Positions 1 through 8,911 of a stretch of 64,000 nucleotides of DNA are shown piece after piece. Both the position numbers and the translations under genes were made by a program. This DNA comes from Myxococcales bacterium. GTDB lineage: Bacteria; Myxococcota_A; Polyangia; Palsa-1104; JAEUJZ01. How positions within the stretch are numbered: position 1 is the first letter of the stretch; the number at the start of each line of letters is the position of its first letter. The stretch lies in NCBI GenBank assembly GCA_016794465.1, contig JAEUKA010000050.1:1-64000 (forward strand), written 5' to 3'. Below the pieces are notes generated by a model, which did no database searches, was not told the DNA's origin, and saw nothing but the letters and a program-made list of their open reading frames with translations.

Positions 1-197
1 CGTTCTTGCTGAGCTTGGTCGCGGCCAATTTGCCCATAGGAAGTGCCTGTCGCGAATTCCTGCGTGTTTCCGTCGAGCAATCTCTCTTTCTGACAGTCAA
101 CCGGGAGTGACTTCCTCGGACGCTGCCAGTGCTTGAGCTACCACCGAGTCGGACGCTGAGAGGCCATGCTTGGTCGATACGCAGGACGGGTTTCGGT

Positions 198-2519
198 TTA
201 TGCCGCCCGCTGATACAGGTACTTTTGGAATCCTGCGAACAGCTTGCCGATGTCTTGAGGTTTGCCGAGATCGAGCACGGCGTCGGCGATGGAGTTGCGA
301 TACTTGAGCCGTAAAAGGGGTGTGAGCTTGTCGGCGTCTAGCTCCTCGACGCCAACGGTTACGTAGTGCTGAAGTACAAAGTCCAGGAACGCCTGCTGCT
401 TTTCACTGAACAGGGACCGGATCTGACTCCTCGCGCTGTCGGCTCGGACCTCACGGGTGACTGGCGGCATCGCGTAGGCGACGTGGGCTAGAACATCGAA
501 CAGGTCGCTCTTTTCGGCGTCAATGAGCTTCTGCATCTCGGCGAGCTGCTCATGGCCAAAGCCCTTCCCGGCGAGTCCTTCGAGCAGCCGCTTGCGGGTA
601 TCCGGCTCGCTCCACAGCGTGCGCAGCTCGGCTTCACTGCCAAAAAACTCGGGCAACTTCCCAAACAGTAGCTCCAGGAACTGCTGCGCCGACATCGGCG
701 TGCCGTCGGGGTGCCAGAAGCTGGTGCAGATCATGTGCTGGATGCTGCGTTCCTTGCCATCGGCGAGCTTGATCTTCACCTTGGTCCGGCGGTCTTTGTC
801 TTCCCGTGCGGCCTCCTGGCCATTGTCCATGGGCGGCGCGGACCTCGGCGCTGGGGGCTCACGCGGCTCGGGTTCGAGCGGCTCGCCATCCCATTCCGGA
901 TCACTGAAGTGGTGATGCGCTTTCACAAAGTCGTAGATCGTAAAGTAGTACTTCCCGTCGTAGAGCCGAGTCCCGCGACCGATGATCTGCTTGAACTCGA
1001 TCATCGAGTTGACCTGCCGCAACAGCACAATGTTGCGCACGTTGCGAGCATCCACCCCCGTCGACAGCTTCTGCGAGGTAGTCAGGATCGTCGGGATGGT
1101 CTTTTCGTTGTCTTGAAAGTCGCGCAGGTGTTGTTCACCGAGCGCGCCATCCCTGGCCGTCACCCGTTGGCAGTAGTTCGGGTCACTGTTCGTCTTCGTC
1201 TGATTGATCAGGTTGCGCACCGCCAGCGCGTGATCTTGGGTGGCACAGAACACCAGCGTCTTCTCGCTTTGGTTCATCTGCTCCATAAAGATGGCGACAC
1301 GCTTCTTTTCTCGCGCTTCGATCTCGATGATTCTGTTGAAGTCGCTTTCGGTATAGCGCCTGCCTGGTTCGATATCGCCTTCGATCAATTCGTCGTCGGG
1401 AGTATAAACATAATCATCCAGCGTAGTAGAAATCTGCTTGACTTTGAACGGCGTCAAGAACCCATCGTTGATACCGTCTTTTAGCGAATAGACATACACC
1501 GGCTCGCCAAAATATGCGTAGGTATCGATATTGTCCTTGCGTTTTGGCGTCGCGGTCAAACCCAACTGCACAGCGGGCGAGAAGTATTCCAAAATACCGC
1601 GCCAGGTGCTTTCGTCGTTTGCTCCGCCGCGGTGGCACTCATCAATCACAATAAAATCGAAGAAATCGGGCGGATAGTCCCCAAAATACGGTGAAGGCTT
1701 GCCGTCCTTCAGCGGACCACTCATGAAGGTCTGAAAGATGGTGAAAAACAGGCTGCCGTTTTTGGGCACCTTGCCTTTTTTGCGGATGGCCTCCGGCTCG
1801 ATGCGCACCATCGCATCCTCGGGGAATGCCGAAAATGCGTTGTAGGCTTGGTTGGCTAAGATGTTGCGATCCGCTAGAAACAGAATGCGCGGACGACGGG
1901 ACGGCTCACGACGCAGATTCCAGCGACTTTGAAACAGCTTCCAGGCGAGCTGAAAGGCGATGAAGGTCTTGCCAGTGCCGGTGGCCAGCGTCAGCAGGAT
2001 GCGCTGCTTCCCGGTGGCAATCGCGTCTAGCACACGCTCGACGGCGATGTCCTGGTAGTAGCGGCTACAGTGCGACCCGCCCTTGTCCTCAAATGGCACA
2101 GCAGCGAAGCGGTCGCGCCACACATTGGCCTTGGCAAAGGTCTGCGCCCACAGCTCGTCCGGCGTCGGATAGCGAGTCAGCTCGCCTTCCTGGCCCGACT
2201 CCATGTCGATGGCATACAAACCCTGGCCGTTGGTGGCATAGGCAAACCGCAGCGCCATCTTGCCCGCGTAGTCCTTGGCCTGCCCGACGCCTTCGCTCAG
2301 CGGCTTGTCCCACGCCTTGGCTTCCAGCACCGCGAGCTTGCGGTTGCGATAGACCAGCACATAGTCCGCCTTCATCGACCGACCGCGTCGGCCCAGTCCC
2401 TCAATGCGACCCGGCGTGATCGAATACTCGCGCAGGATCTTGCTGCCCTCGATCACCCCCCAGCCCGCTTCCCGTAGCGCGGGATCGACCTGCTCGGCCC
2501 TGGTTTCGGCTTCGTTCAT
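198..2519 (-). CDS. hsdR: Type I restriction enzyme R subunit (HsdR)
   Basis: Translocase/nuclease subunit of a type I restriction-modification complex; with HsdM and HsdS it cleaves unmethylated DNA after ATP-driven translocation. Visible in the 773-residue product: an N-terminal PD-(D/E)xK-type nuclease patch (D52, then E66-A-K68); Walker A ATGTGKT at 179-185; DEAH-like DECH at 293-296; TATPKR at 323-328; and a late helicase motif GRGTRL near 540. The C-terminus (about 600-773) is the usual helical region. It is somewhat shorter than the classic enzymes of over 1000 residues but intact. Its start overlaps the rhuM stop by 4 bp (ATGA), so it is the last gene of an operon running hsdM-hsdS-rhuM-hsdR. 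Nothing recognisable lies between it and the left edge (1-197). Confidence 0.95.
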   Translation of the reverse strand: MNEAETRAEQVDPALREAGWGVIEGSKILREYSITPGRIEGLGRRGRSMKADYVLVYRNRKLAVLEAKAWDKPLSEGVGQAKDYAGKMALRFAYATNGQGLYAIDMESGQEGELTRYPTPDELWAQTFAKANVWRDRFAAVPFEDKGGSHCSRYYQDIAVERVLDAIATGKQRILLTLATGTGKTFIAFQLAWKLFQSRWNLRREPSRRPRILFLADRNILANQAYNAFSAFPEDAMVRIEPEAIRKKGKVPKNGSLFFTIFQTFMSGPLKDGKPSPYFGDYPPDFFDFIVIDECHRGGANDESTWRGILEYFSPAVQLGLTATPKRKDNIDTYAYFGEPVYVYSLKDGINDGFLTPFKVKQISTTLDDYVYTPDDELIEGDIEPGRRYTESDFNRIIEIEAREKKRVAIFMEQMNQSEKTLVFCATQDHALAVRNLINQTKTNSDPNYCQRVTARDGALGEQHLRDFQDNEKTIPTILTTSQKLSTGVDARNVRNIVLLRQVNSMIEFKQIIGRGTRLYDGKYYFTIYDFVKAHHHFSDPEWDGEPLEPEPREPPAPRSAPPMDNGQEAAREDKDRRTKVKIKLADGKERSIQHMICTSFWHPDGTPMSAQQFLELLFGKLPEFFGSEAELRTLWSEPDTRKRLLEGLAGKGFGHEQLAEMQKLIDAEKSDLFDVLAHVAYAMPPVTREVRADSARSQIRSLFSEKQQAFLDFVLQHYVTVGVEELDADKLTPLLRLKYRNSIADAVLDLGKPQDIGKLFAGFQKYLYQRAA

Positions 2520-3559
2520 GGGGCCTGGCTCCTCACCTTGTTTCCGGTCGGCAACTTCTTCACCTGCGCCTCTAGCTGCTTGAGGGTGTCAGCCTCTGCT
2601 TCGGCTTCAAGCTGAGCACGCCGTCGGGCGGCGAAGCGCTCGTACTCCTGCTGCGCATGGGTGTCCGCCTGTTCTCGGCTGACCCTCCCCGCATGTTGCA
2701 AAATGGAGCGCTCATTGAACTGCAAGAAGTCATCGAGCCGGGTCTGCCAGTTGTGGAGGAAGATCTGCTTGCGACGACGGGCCTGGTCTTCGGCAAAATC
2801 GAGGAACATCACCACGATCCGATTCAGCTCGCTGATCTCCTCTTCGCTCAGGTAGTTCTTGGCCACGGTCACATCGCCCTTGCGGACCACTCCGCCTTTC
2901 CACGATGTGAGGCCCATGTTGGGCTGGGTCGCGTCCGCCCGCTCAGCGATCAACTCAGGCGCGGTCTTCCCGGTAGCGGCGAAGTGCAGCTTGTTCTGAA
3001 TGGTCTGAAAGAACACCTGCGTCTCGGGTTCCGACGGATCATAGTCGGCAGCCAAGGCCAAGATGTCGCGCACTCGCAGATACACCCGACGCTCACTGGC
3101 TCGGATGTCGCGGATGCGCTCGAGCAGCTCATCGAAGTAATCCGTGTGGCCTGGGCCCGGCGGATTCTTGAGCCGCTCGTCGTCCATCGTGAAGCCCTTC
3201 AGCAGGAACTCCCCAAGTCGCGCCGTCGCCCACTTTCGGAACTGCGTGCCGCGCGGAGACTTTACGCGGTAGCCCACTGCAAGCACCGCTTCCAGGTTGA
3301 AGTGCTGGGTTTCGTAGGTCTTCCCATCGCTGGCAGTTATCCGGAATTTCCGGATGACTGACTCTGAGGCCAGCTCTCCCTCGGCAAAGATGTTCTGTAG
3401 GTGTTCGTTGATGGTGCGAACATCTTTTTGAAACAGCTCGGCCATGAGCTTCTGGGTGAGCCAGATCGTTTCATTGTCGAACCGGCACTCAATGCGAGTT
3501 CGGCCATCCTCCGTTTGATACAGGATGATGCTGGATTGCGGCGGCTGGTGATCCATCAT
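2516..3559 (-). CDS. RhuM family protein inside the type I R-M operon
   Basis: The N-terminus (about 8-150: an ILYQTEDG strand, then TIWLTQKLMAELF and a KWATARLGEFLLKGF segment) is the RhuM/virulence-protein signature, a winged-helix-like DNA-binding domain. The C-terminal third (about 215-340) is highly charged and likely helical or coiled-coil. RhuM genes are often embedded between hsdS and hsdR in type I loci, as here; their role there is unknown, and the link to virulence is historical (Salmonella SPI-3 rhuM). It lies 9 bp after the hsdS stop and overlaps hsdR by 4 bp, so it should be co-translated with the R-M genes. Two adjacent ATGs (3559 and 3556) are possible starts. Confidence 0.85.
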   Translation of the reverse strand: MMDHQPPQSSIILYQTEDGRTRIECRFDNETIWLTQKLMAELFQKDVRTINEHLQNIFAEGELASESVIRKFRITASDGKTYETQHFNLEAVLAVGYRVKSPRGTQFRKWATARLGEFLLKGFTMDDERLKNPPGPGHTDYFDELLERIRDIRASERRVYLRVRDILALAADYDPSEPETQVFFQTIQNKLHFAATGKTAPELIAERADATQPNMGLTSWKGGVVRKGDVTVAKNYLSEEEISELNRIVVMFLDFAEDQARRRKQIFLHNWQTRLDDFLQFNERSILQHAGRVSREQADTHAQQEYERFAARRRAQLEAEAEADTLKQLEAQVKKLPTGNKVRSQAP

Positions 3560-3568
3560 GGCGCGCCC

Positions 3569-4753
3569 CTACAGCTCCCCACTAAACGCCTGATGCAGTA
3601 GCGACTGCTTCAACTCCACAAGCGCCGCCAACTTCTTTTCATAAATCGTAGCAAGCCGTTGGGTTTCTGCTGCCAAGTTATCTAATCGGTTAGCAATGCG
3701 CTTCTGGTCCGAAATCGCCAAATTAGGCACTTTAAGTTCTCGAAGTACACTTAATGATACCGTCTTCTGTGCTGCGCCCGTTGCACCAATTGTCGCTTGC
3801 TGAAATGCCTGTGGAGAGAGGAGCGCGTAGGTCAGCCAAGCACTATCCGTAGCTCTATTTGGGCGGATTAGTCCGATGTGTCTTTGGAAGCAAAAGTCTC
3901 GCTGCTCTTTTACTAGCACAGGGATCCCAAGTGTCGCGCCAGTGACTGTATAAAGAATATCGCCAATTATTGGCTTCTTGTTGCTTTTTAATTTATTAAA
4001 ATATTCTGTTGGCACCATGAATGTATTACTGAAATCGACTTCGCGTGTGCGCTTGATGATATCTGAAATTGTGATAAATGGAATTCCGTTCGGAGCCTTT
4101 GGCGGAGGAGAATGATCGCCATCCGTAATATCAGTGGCTAGCTCCGAAAGCGACACCTCATTAGGTTGTCTAGAAAAGACGGACTGGAGGTGGCTTTCGA
4201 AGAGGGCGCGGGCGTTTTGGAGGTTCTTTTCGGCGTTGGCAACAGCTACCGCAAGCCCCGCAAACGCTTTGTCCAAGATGCCGACAATGCGCTGTTGTTC
4301 TGGGAGTGAGGGGACTGGAATTTCCGTATTTTTGATTTTGCTCTGCGAGATGTTGGGCTGCGCGTTTCCGGTTGCTTGCGCCACCAGTTCATCCTTCTTC
4401 GCAAGCAGGAAGTAGAACAGGAACTCAGGAATCAACTTGTCGTTTGGAAGGATTCCGCATACCGCTTGATTCGTAGCCGCTTCAAATCGGAGGATGCCAA
4501 CCTGTCCCGCCGTCGCGCCATACATTGCGACCAAGACCGTGTTCTTCGGGAAGAGTTTGGCAGCAGAGTTCTCAAGCCCCTGCCGCGTTATGAAACTCTT
4601 CGCCTGTCGCACATTTCCTACCGCCACCTCTCCGCTGAGTATCCACGGAATATCTCCGCCTTCGTAATACTCCTTCCGCGAACTTAACGGCGTCCCTCCG
4701 GAGCTTGTCTTGCAGACTTCGCCCAACAGCTTCCATTGCCACCTCTTCTTCAC
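3569..4753 (-). CDS. hsdS: Type I R-M specificity subunit (HsdS)
   Basis: DNA-recognition subunit that sets the bipartite target of the HsdM methylase and the HsdR nuclease. The 394-residue product shows two target-recognition half-domains: residues about 5-150 (starting WKLLGEVCKTSSGG) and about 200-340 (starting LSELATDITDGDHSPP). Each is followed by a conserved helical spacer: PSLPEQQRIVGILDKAF near 150 and the C-terminal ISDQKRIANRLDNLA...LKQSLLHQAFSGEL. Base composition drops to AT-rich across the second half-domain (roughly 3900-4130), as is common for exchangeable recognition domains. A GTG start at 4753 overlaps the hsdM stop by 4 bp (GTGA). The target sequence cannot be read from the protein. 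Confidence 0.93.
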   Translation of the reverse strand: MKKRWQWKLLGEVCKTSSGGTPLSSRKEYYEGGDIPWILSGEVAVGNVRQAKSFITRQGLENSAAKLFPKNTVLVAMYGATAGQVGILRFEAATNQAVCGILPNDKLIPEFLFYFLLAKKDELVAQATGNAQPNISQSKIKNTEIPVPSLPEQQRIVGILDKAFAGLAVAVANAEKNLQNARALFESHLQSVFSRQPNEVSLSELATDITDGDHSPPPKAPNGIPFITISDIIKRTREVDFSNTFMVPTEYFNKLKSNKKPIIGDILYTVTGATLGIPVLVKEQRDFCFQRHIGLIRPNRATDSAWLTYALLSPQAFQQATIGATGAAQKTVSLSVLRELKVPNLAISDQKRIANRLDNLAAETQRLATIYEKKLAALVELKQSLLHQAFSGEL

Positions 4754-6204
4754 AGCAGCCCCCTGATACTCTCCAGGACTTCGGCGCTTTCGGCGTCGAG
4801 GGTGGCGATTTCTTCTAGGATGTCGGCTGGGCTGCGGTGGGTGATTTCCTGTCCGCCGCTCGGGTTTTTGACAGAGAGGTCGAAGGTGCTCTTGTCGATG
4901 CTGGCTGCGTCGAGGCTCCAGCTCTTGGGCGAGTCTGCTTGGGTCTTCTGTAGCTCGATGAACTCGGCCAGGTCCGCGTCATTGAGCGGATTGGTCTTAC
5001 CCAAGTTCCGTCCGGGGTCGAGCTGATAGAACCAGACCTTGCGCGTCGGCCAGCCCTTGTCGAAAAACAGCACCACCGTCTTGACGCCCGCCCCCTGAAA
5101 CGTACCCCCCGGACAGTCGAGCACCGTATGCAGGTTGCAAGTCTCTAGCAGGAGCTTGCGCAGGCTCACCGAAGCGTTGTCGGTATTCGATAGGAAGGTG
5201 TTCTTGATCACCACGCCGCCGCGTCCCCCGGCCTTCATCATCTTGATGAAGTGCTGAAGGAAGAGGAACGCCGTCTCGCCGCTGCGAATCGGGAAGTTCT
5301 GCTGAACCTCCTTGCGTTCCTTGCCCCCGAACGGAGGATTCGCCAGCACCACATCGTAGCGGTCCTTTTCCTGAACATCCGCCAGGTTTTCCGTCAGGGT
5401 GTTGGTGTGCAGGATGTTCGGCGCTTCGATGCCATGCAGGATCATGTTCATGATCGCGATGACATAGGCGAGCGACTTCTTTTCCTTGCCGTAGAACGTC
5501 CGAGTCTGAAGCGTCGTGAGATCTTTGGTGGTGAGTGTGCCGCTCGACTTCAGGAACTCGAACGCTTCACACAAGAAGCCTGCGGAACCGACTGCCGGGT
5601 CATAGATCGTCTCGCCGATGCGAGGCTTTACAACACGGACGATGGCGCGAATCAGCGGACGCGGCGTGTAATATTCCCCGCCGTTTCGGCCTGCGTTGCC
5701 CATGTTCTTGATCTTGGCTTCGTACAGGTGCGAAAGCTCATGCTTCTCGGTCTGCGAGCGAAAGCGCAGCGCGTCGATCTGGTCGATGATCTCGCGCAGG
5801 TTGTAGCCGCTCGTAATCTTGTTTTTGATCTCCGAAAAGATCTGCCCGATCTTGTACTCGATGGTGTTCGGCCCCGTCGCCTTCGCCGTGAACCGATACA
5901 GATACGGAAACAGCCGGTGGTTCACAAAGTCGATCAGGTCATCGCCGGTCATTGCCGCGTTGTGATCCAGCCTCCCGTCCTTGTCCTTAGGGGCTGCCCA
6001 GCTTTCCCACCGATACGGAGCATCGAGAATGTACGAGTAGGATTTTCCCGCAAGCGCCGCTTCATCGGCCCGGTCCTGCTCCAGCCCATCGAGATACTTC
6101 AGGAACAGAAGCCACGATGTCTGCTCGGTGTAGTCCAGCTCCGTCGTGCAGCCGGCCTCTTTCCACAGCACATCGTCGATGTTCTTAAACGCCTGCTCAA
6201 ACAT
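4750..6204 (-). CDS. hsdM: Type I R-M adenine-N6 methyltransferase (HsdM)
   Basis: Methylates adenine in the target chosen by HsdS, using S-adenosylmethionine. The 484-residue product has the helical HsdM N-terminal domain (1-140, starting MFEQAFKNIDDVLW), the YYTPRPLIRAIV motif before the SAM fold (178-189), the SAM-binding motif DPAVGSAGF (202-210) and catalytic NPPFGG (289-294, an N-P-P-F class N6-adenine motif). Length is typical. It is the first R-M gene after the recombinase and overlaps it by 8 bp; its stop overlaps hsdS by 4 bp. The whole restriction cassette therefore appears translated from one message. Confidence 0.95.
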   Translation of the reverse strand: MFEQAFKNIDDVLWKEAGCTTELDYTEQTSWLLFLKYLDGLEQDRADEAALAGKSYSYILDAPYRWESWAAPKDKDGRLDHNAAMTGDDLIDFVNHRLFPYLYRFTAKATGPNTIEYKIGQIFSEIKNKITSGYNLREIIDQIDALRFRSQTEKHELSHLYEAKIKNMGNAGRNGGEYYTPRPLIRAIVRVVKPRIGETIYDPAVGSAGFLCEAFEFLKSSGTLTTKDLTTLQTRTFYGKEKKSLAYVIAIMNMILHGIEAPNILHTNTLTENLADVQEKDRYDVVLANPPFGGKERKEVQQNFPIRSGETAFLFLQHFIKMMKAGGRGGVVIKNTFLSNTDNASVSLRKLLLETCNLHTVLDCPGGTFQGAGVKTVVLFFDKGWPTRKVWFYQLDPGRNLGKTNPLNDADLAEFIELQKTQADSPKSWSLDAASIDKSTFDLSVKNPSGGQEITHRSPADILEEIATLDAESAEVLESIRGLL

Positions 6205-7429
6205 GCCCCACTATCGCAGATTCCCGTAGCTGTGGGTAGGCTGTTATCGTGTCATAGTACCCGTCGAAGCGGCCATCCATCATCTGCGCCACTTGCGCCG
6301 GCCACCAGTGCTCATGTCCCCTCGGCGTCTTGTACCCAGCCTCCTCCAGCAGCGTCGCCAGCGTCGGCAGCGGAGGCTTCTCGAAGGGCTCCCCCGGAGA
6401 CTCCTTCTCATGCGCCCGCTCCATTCGGGTCAGCATCATTTCCAAATACCGTCGCGGCCTGAGCAGCTGCGCCGCGTCGCTGCTCCGTAGCAGCCCTTGG
6501 ACATTCCGCTCCGTGAACTGCCGTCCTTTCAGCGGAATCCAGCCCTGCTCGTTGAGAATGGACGCGATCTGCCTCGCGGTGTGACCGTTGGCGCGCAGCT
6601 CGAGGATTCGTTCCCTCACCTCTGCATCGGAGTACGGTCGCTCGTTGTGAGCCCTCGGAGTGATGTGGCGCAGCCTCAGCCGCAGGTTGTAGATCAGGCA
6701 CTTGGTCCAGCGCTCTGCTTGCGGCGGCTTCGTCCCAGCCGCGTTCAGTCTACTGGCCATCTCGCTGATTCCCACTCCCTCCTTCGCCCACTCCTTAAGC
6801 TGCGCAATGACTCTCTGTTCCGCTTCATCATCGACGAGGATCTTCATCCTCGGATGGTCTGGCGCAGGAATCGTCCGCTTCCCAAACGGCACCTTCCCAA
6901 AGTGATACCCGCTCTTCCTAATATGGTTGATCGCCTCCTTCGTCCGCTCCCCCGTCGCCTCCCGTTCCATCTGCGCAAACACCAGCAGGATTCCCACCAG
7001 AGCCCGTCCCAGCGACGAGTCCAGCCGGATCGATTCCCGAATCGCAACCAGTTCCTTCGTCCCGTCTTTAAAGTACGTCTCGTACAGCTCGCAGAAGTGT
7101 TTGATCGAGCGACTTAACCGATCAAACTTCAGCACGATTAGAACGTCCGCCGATGTCTGCAACGTCCGCAGCGCCTCCTGAAGTCCGGGCCGCACATCCT
7201 TGCCGCCAGAAATCACGTCCTTGCAGATCTTCACCAGCTTGATTCCGTGCAGCGCGCAGTATCCCTCGATCGCACTCTGTTGCGCTTCCAGAGACATTCC
7301 TTCCGTTGCCTGCATGTCCGTAGAAACCCGCACGTATCCGACAGCTCTGCGCTGGATTCCTTCCCCTCCGTAATGTCCTTCCGGCTCTCTATTAGGGGCT
7401 CCCTTGTGGACTCTGCTGACACTCTTCAT
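6197..7429 (-). CDS. Large serine recombinase (resolvase/integrase family)
   Basis: Serine site-specific recombinase with extra C-terminal domains, the class used by mobile islands and phages for integration and excision. From the chosen start the product is 410 residues: catalytic Ser36 in YVRVSTDMQ, GGKDVRPGLQ, and the DRLSRS arginine motif form the resolvase domain (about 29-175). A recombinase domain follows, with a second HTH-like stretch (HTARQIASILNEQGW). The ATG at 7429 has AAGGAG 5 bp upstream, better than an in-frame TTG at 7450. It overlaps hsdM by 8 bp, so the R-M genes travel with it. Directly upstream is a truncated FG-GAP gene, as expected for an integrase next to its own attachment site. 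Confidence 0.9.
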   Translation of the reverse strand: MKSVSRVHKGAPNREPEGHYGGEGIQRRAVGYVRVSTDMQATEGMSLEAQQSAIEGYCALHGIKLVKICKDVISGGKDVRPGLQEALRTLQTSADVLIVLKFDRLSRSIKHFCELYETYFKDGTKELVAIRESIRLDSSLGRALVGILLVFAQMEREATGERTKEAINHIRKSGYHFGKVPFGKRTIPAPDHPRMKILVDDEAEQRVIAQLKEWAKEGVGISEMASRLNAAGTKPPQAERWTKCLIYNLRLRLRHITPRAHNERPYSDAEVRERILELRANGHTARQIASILNEQGWIPLKGRQFTERNVQGLLRSSDAAQLLRPRRYLEMMLTRMERAHEKESPGEPFEKPPLPTLATLLEEAGYKTPRGHEHWWPAQVAQMMDGRFDGYYDTITAYPQLRESAIVGHV

Positions 7430-7490
7430 GACCGCTCCTTCCGTCGCCAAATGTGGGCGTTAGGAGCTACTTGATAATTCGATTAGGCGT
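7430..7490. other. Candidate island junction (att site) at the recombinase end
   Basis: This short stretch lies between the recombinase start and the point where the FG-GAP reading frame breaks (Gly-Asp-Ala-stop, about 7483-7490). An FG-GAP repeat would normally continue as GD-x-NGDGK-x-D, so the native sequence appears to be lost just after the GGGGAC of the Gly-Asp codons. I infer that the recombination crossover lies here. There is no clear direct or inverted repeat to define the core, and the partner junction is not in the window. Confidence 0.35.
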
Positions 7491-8091
7491 CCCCCACCAC
7501 AACGCCGAAGGCGGAGCTGCCGGCTGTGAAGAAGTTGGCATTTCCGAAGGTTCCATCGCCGTTTCCTAAGCGGTACGCGATGGCATTGTTGGCGGCGCCG
7601 CTGTTGGCGGAGATCAGATCAATCTTGCCGTCCTTGTTCAGATCCACAGTCAGAACTTGGCGTGGATAGGAGCCCATGGTCACCGGAGTAGGAATCGAGT
7701 ACTGAAGTCCGTTGGTCAGGAAGGTGAGCAGATCACCACGCATCGCCGCTTTGCCATCGGGATTGGTGACCTCGATCGGGACCAGTCCGCAGGTCGCCGC
7801 TTTGAGCGGGCTCTTGAGCGTAATCGTCGTCGAGGACACCACCACTACATCCTGTGCTGGGACTCCTGCGATGGTGACGGTTGCGCCTGTCTGAAAGCCA
7901 GTGCCGGTCAGCGTGAGCGATGTTCCTCCGCTATTTTTGAGCTGCTTGGGCATTGCCTCGCTGACGGACAGAGCCTCGGGAGTCGGGGGCAGAGGTGGAT
8001 CTCCCATGGGAGTTCCAGAGTCACAGTTGGTCGAGAGCGAAGCCATCAGCAGAGCCGCAGAAATCCATACAAGTCGCTTCCGTGCCTTCAT
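7483..8091 (-). pseudogene. Truncated IPT/TIG + FG-GAP repeat lipoprotein
   Basis: Exported protein with signal peptide and lipobox (LLMASLSTNCDSG), a Pro-rich linker, one IPT/TIG immunoglobulin-like domain (about 42-125: LSVSEAMPKQLKNSGGTSLTLTG...GFQTGATVTIAG) and the first FG-GAP/VCBS repeat (LTVDLNKDGKIDLISAN...GNGDGTFGNANFF). The frame ends abruptly in the second repeat (VVVGDA, stop), where such proteins continue for several more blades. A good Shine-Dalgarno (TAGGAG) precedes the ATG at 8091, so the 5' end is intact. The break sits beside the serine recombinase, suggesting disruption by island insertion. The missing 3' part should lie beyond the left edge of the window. It could be a naturally short protein, but a half-blade ending makes that unlikely. 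Confidence 0.7.
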
Positions 8092-8233
8092 CTAGGTATC
8101 TCCTACATTTCTAGGGAATGAGTGCCGCGTACCCTGCGCCATCGCAAGGTGGCCACGCTCCCTCCGGAGCCTCGGGCCCGTCGAGATCGTACCATGAGGG
8201 AGAGAATCGGATATCGTTGCAGTCAGAGGAACT

Positions 8234-8911
8234 TTGATGACGGCAGACAACTCCGCTTCGCAGTGGACGATCGATCGGGATCACGACGCGCTGCTCATTG
8301 TCGATCTACAACCAGACTTCATGCCGGGAGGTCCGCTCGCGGTAGCTGATGGAGATCAGATCGTCGCCGGAATTGCGAGTCTTACAGCGCGCTTTTCCTT
8401 GGTGGTGGCGACGCAAGACTGGCATCCGCAAGGGCACATTAGCTTCGCTGACCAGCACGGACAGAGTCCCTTTTCGACCATTTCTCTGTACGGGAGTGAG
8501 CAGACGCTGTGGCCAGAGCACTGTGTGCAGGGAACACCCGGTGCCGCGCTTCATCCGGACCTGCCGCTGCATCAAGTGGGACTTATCCTTCGCAAGGGAA
8601 CGTATTCCCACATTGACTCCTATAGTGCCTTTCGCGAAAACCTCGGACCGGACGGAGTCCGTCACAGCACGGGTCTGGGAGCACTCCTTCATGCGCGCCA
8701 CATTCGCCGCGTCTTTCTGTGTGGTCTGGCGCGAGATTACTGTGTGGGCTGGTCGGCGCTCGATGCCAAGACAGAGGGCTTTGCTGCCGTTGTACTCGAT
8801 GACTTAACCCGATCGGTGTTTCCGGAACGCACAGCAGAGACGGATGCTCTGTTTGCGCGGGCCGCTGTTGCACATGGATCAAGTCAGCTGCTGCTGGATG
8901 GTGCGCCGTGA
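8234..8911 (+). CDS. pncA: Nicotinamidase (isochorismatase-like hydrolase)
   Basis: Deamidates nicotinamide to nicotinate, the first step of NAD salvage. The 225-residue product shows the cysteine-hydrolase triad: D23 in LLIVDLQPDF, K120 in LILRKGT and C169 in GLARDYCV. It also has the metal-site pattern D61-W-H63-P-x-G-H67 that separates nicotinamidases from other isochorismatase-fold enzymes. An AGAGGA site precedes the ATG at 8234. It overlaps pncB by 4 bp, which performs the next reaction, so the assignment is supported by both motif and neighbour. Confidence 0.94.
   Translation: MMTADNSASQWTIDRDHDALLIVDLQPDFMPGGPLAVADGDQIVAGIASLTARFSLVVATQDWHPQGHISFADQHGQSPFSTISLYGSEQTLWPEHCVQGTPGAALHPDLPLHQVGLILRKGTYSHIDSYSAFRENLGPDGVRHSTGLGALLHARHIRRVFLCGLARDYCVGWSALDAKTEGFAAVVLDDLTRSVFPERTAETDALFARAAVAHGSSQLLLDGAP

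Noticed and set aside
5251..6462. 403-residue plus-strand frame opposite hsdM and the recombinase
   Set aside because: Antisense to two well-supported genes; composition Arg/Leu/Val-rich with no motif, a GC-driven shadow.
7483..8091. Complete small lipoprotein
   Set aside because: It ends in the middle of an FG-GAP blade next to a recombinase, so a truncated gene is more likely.
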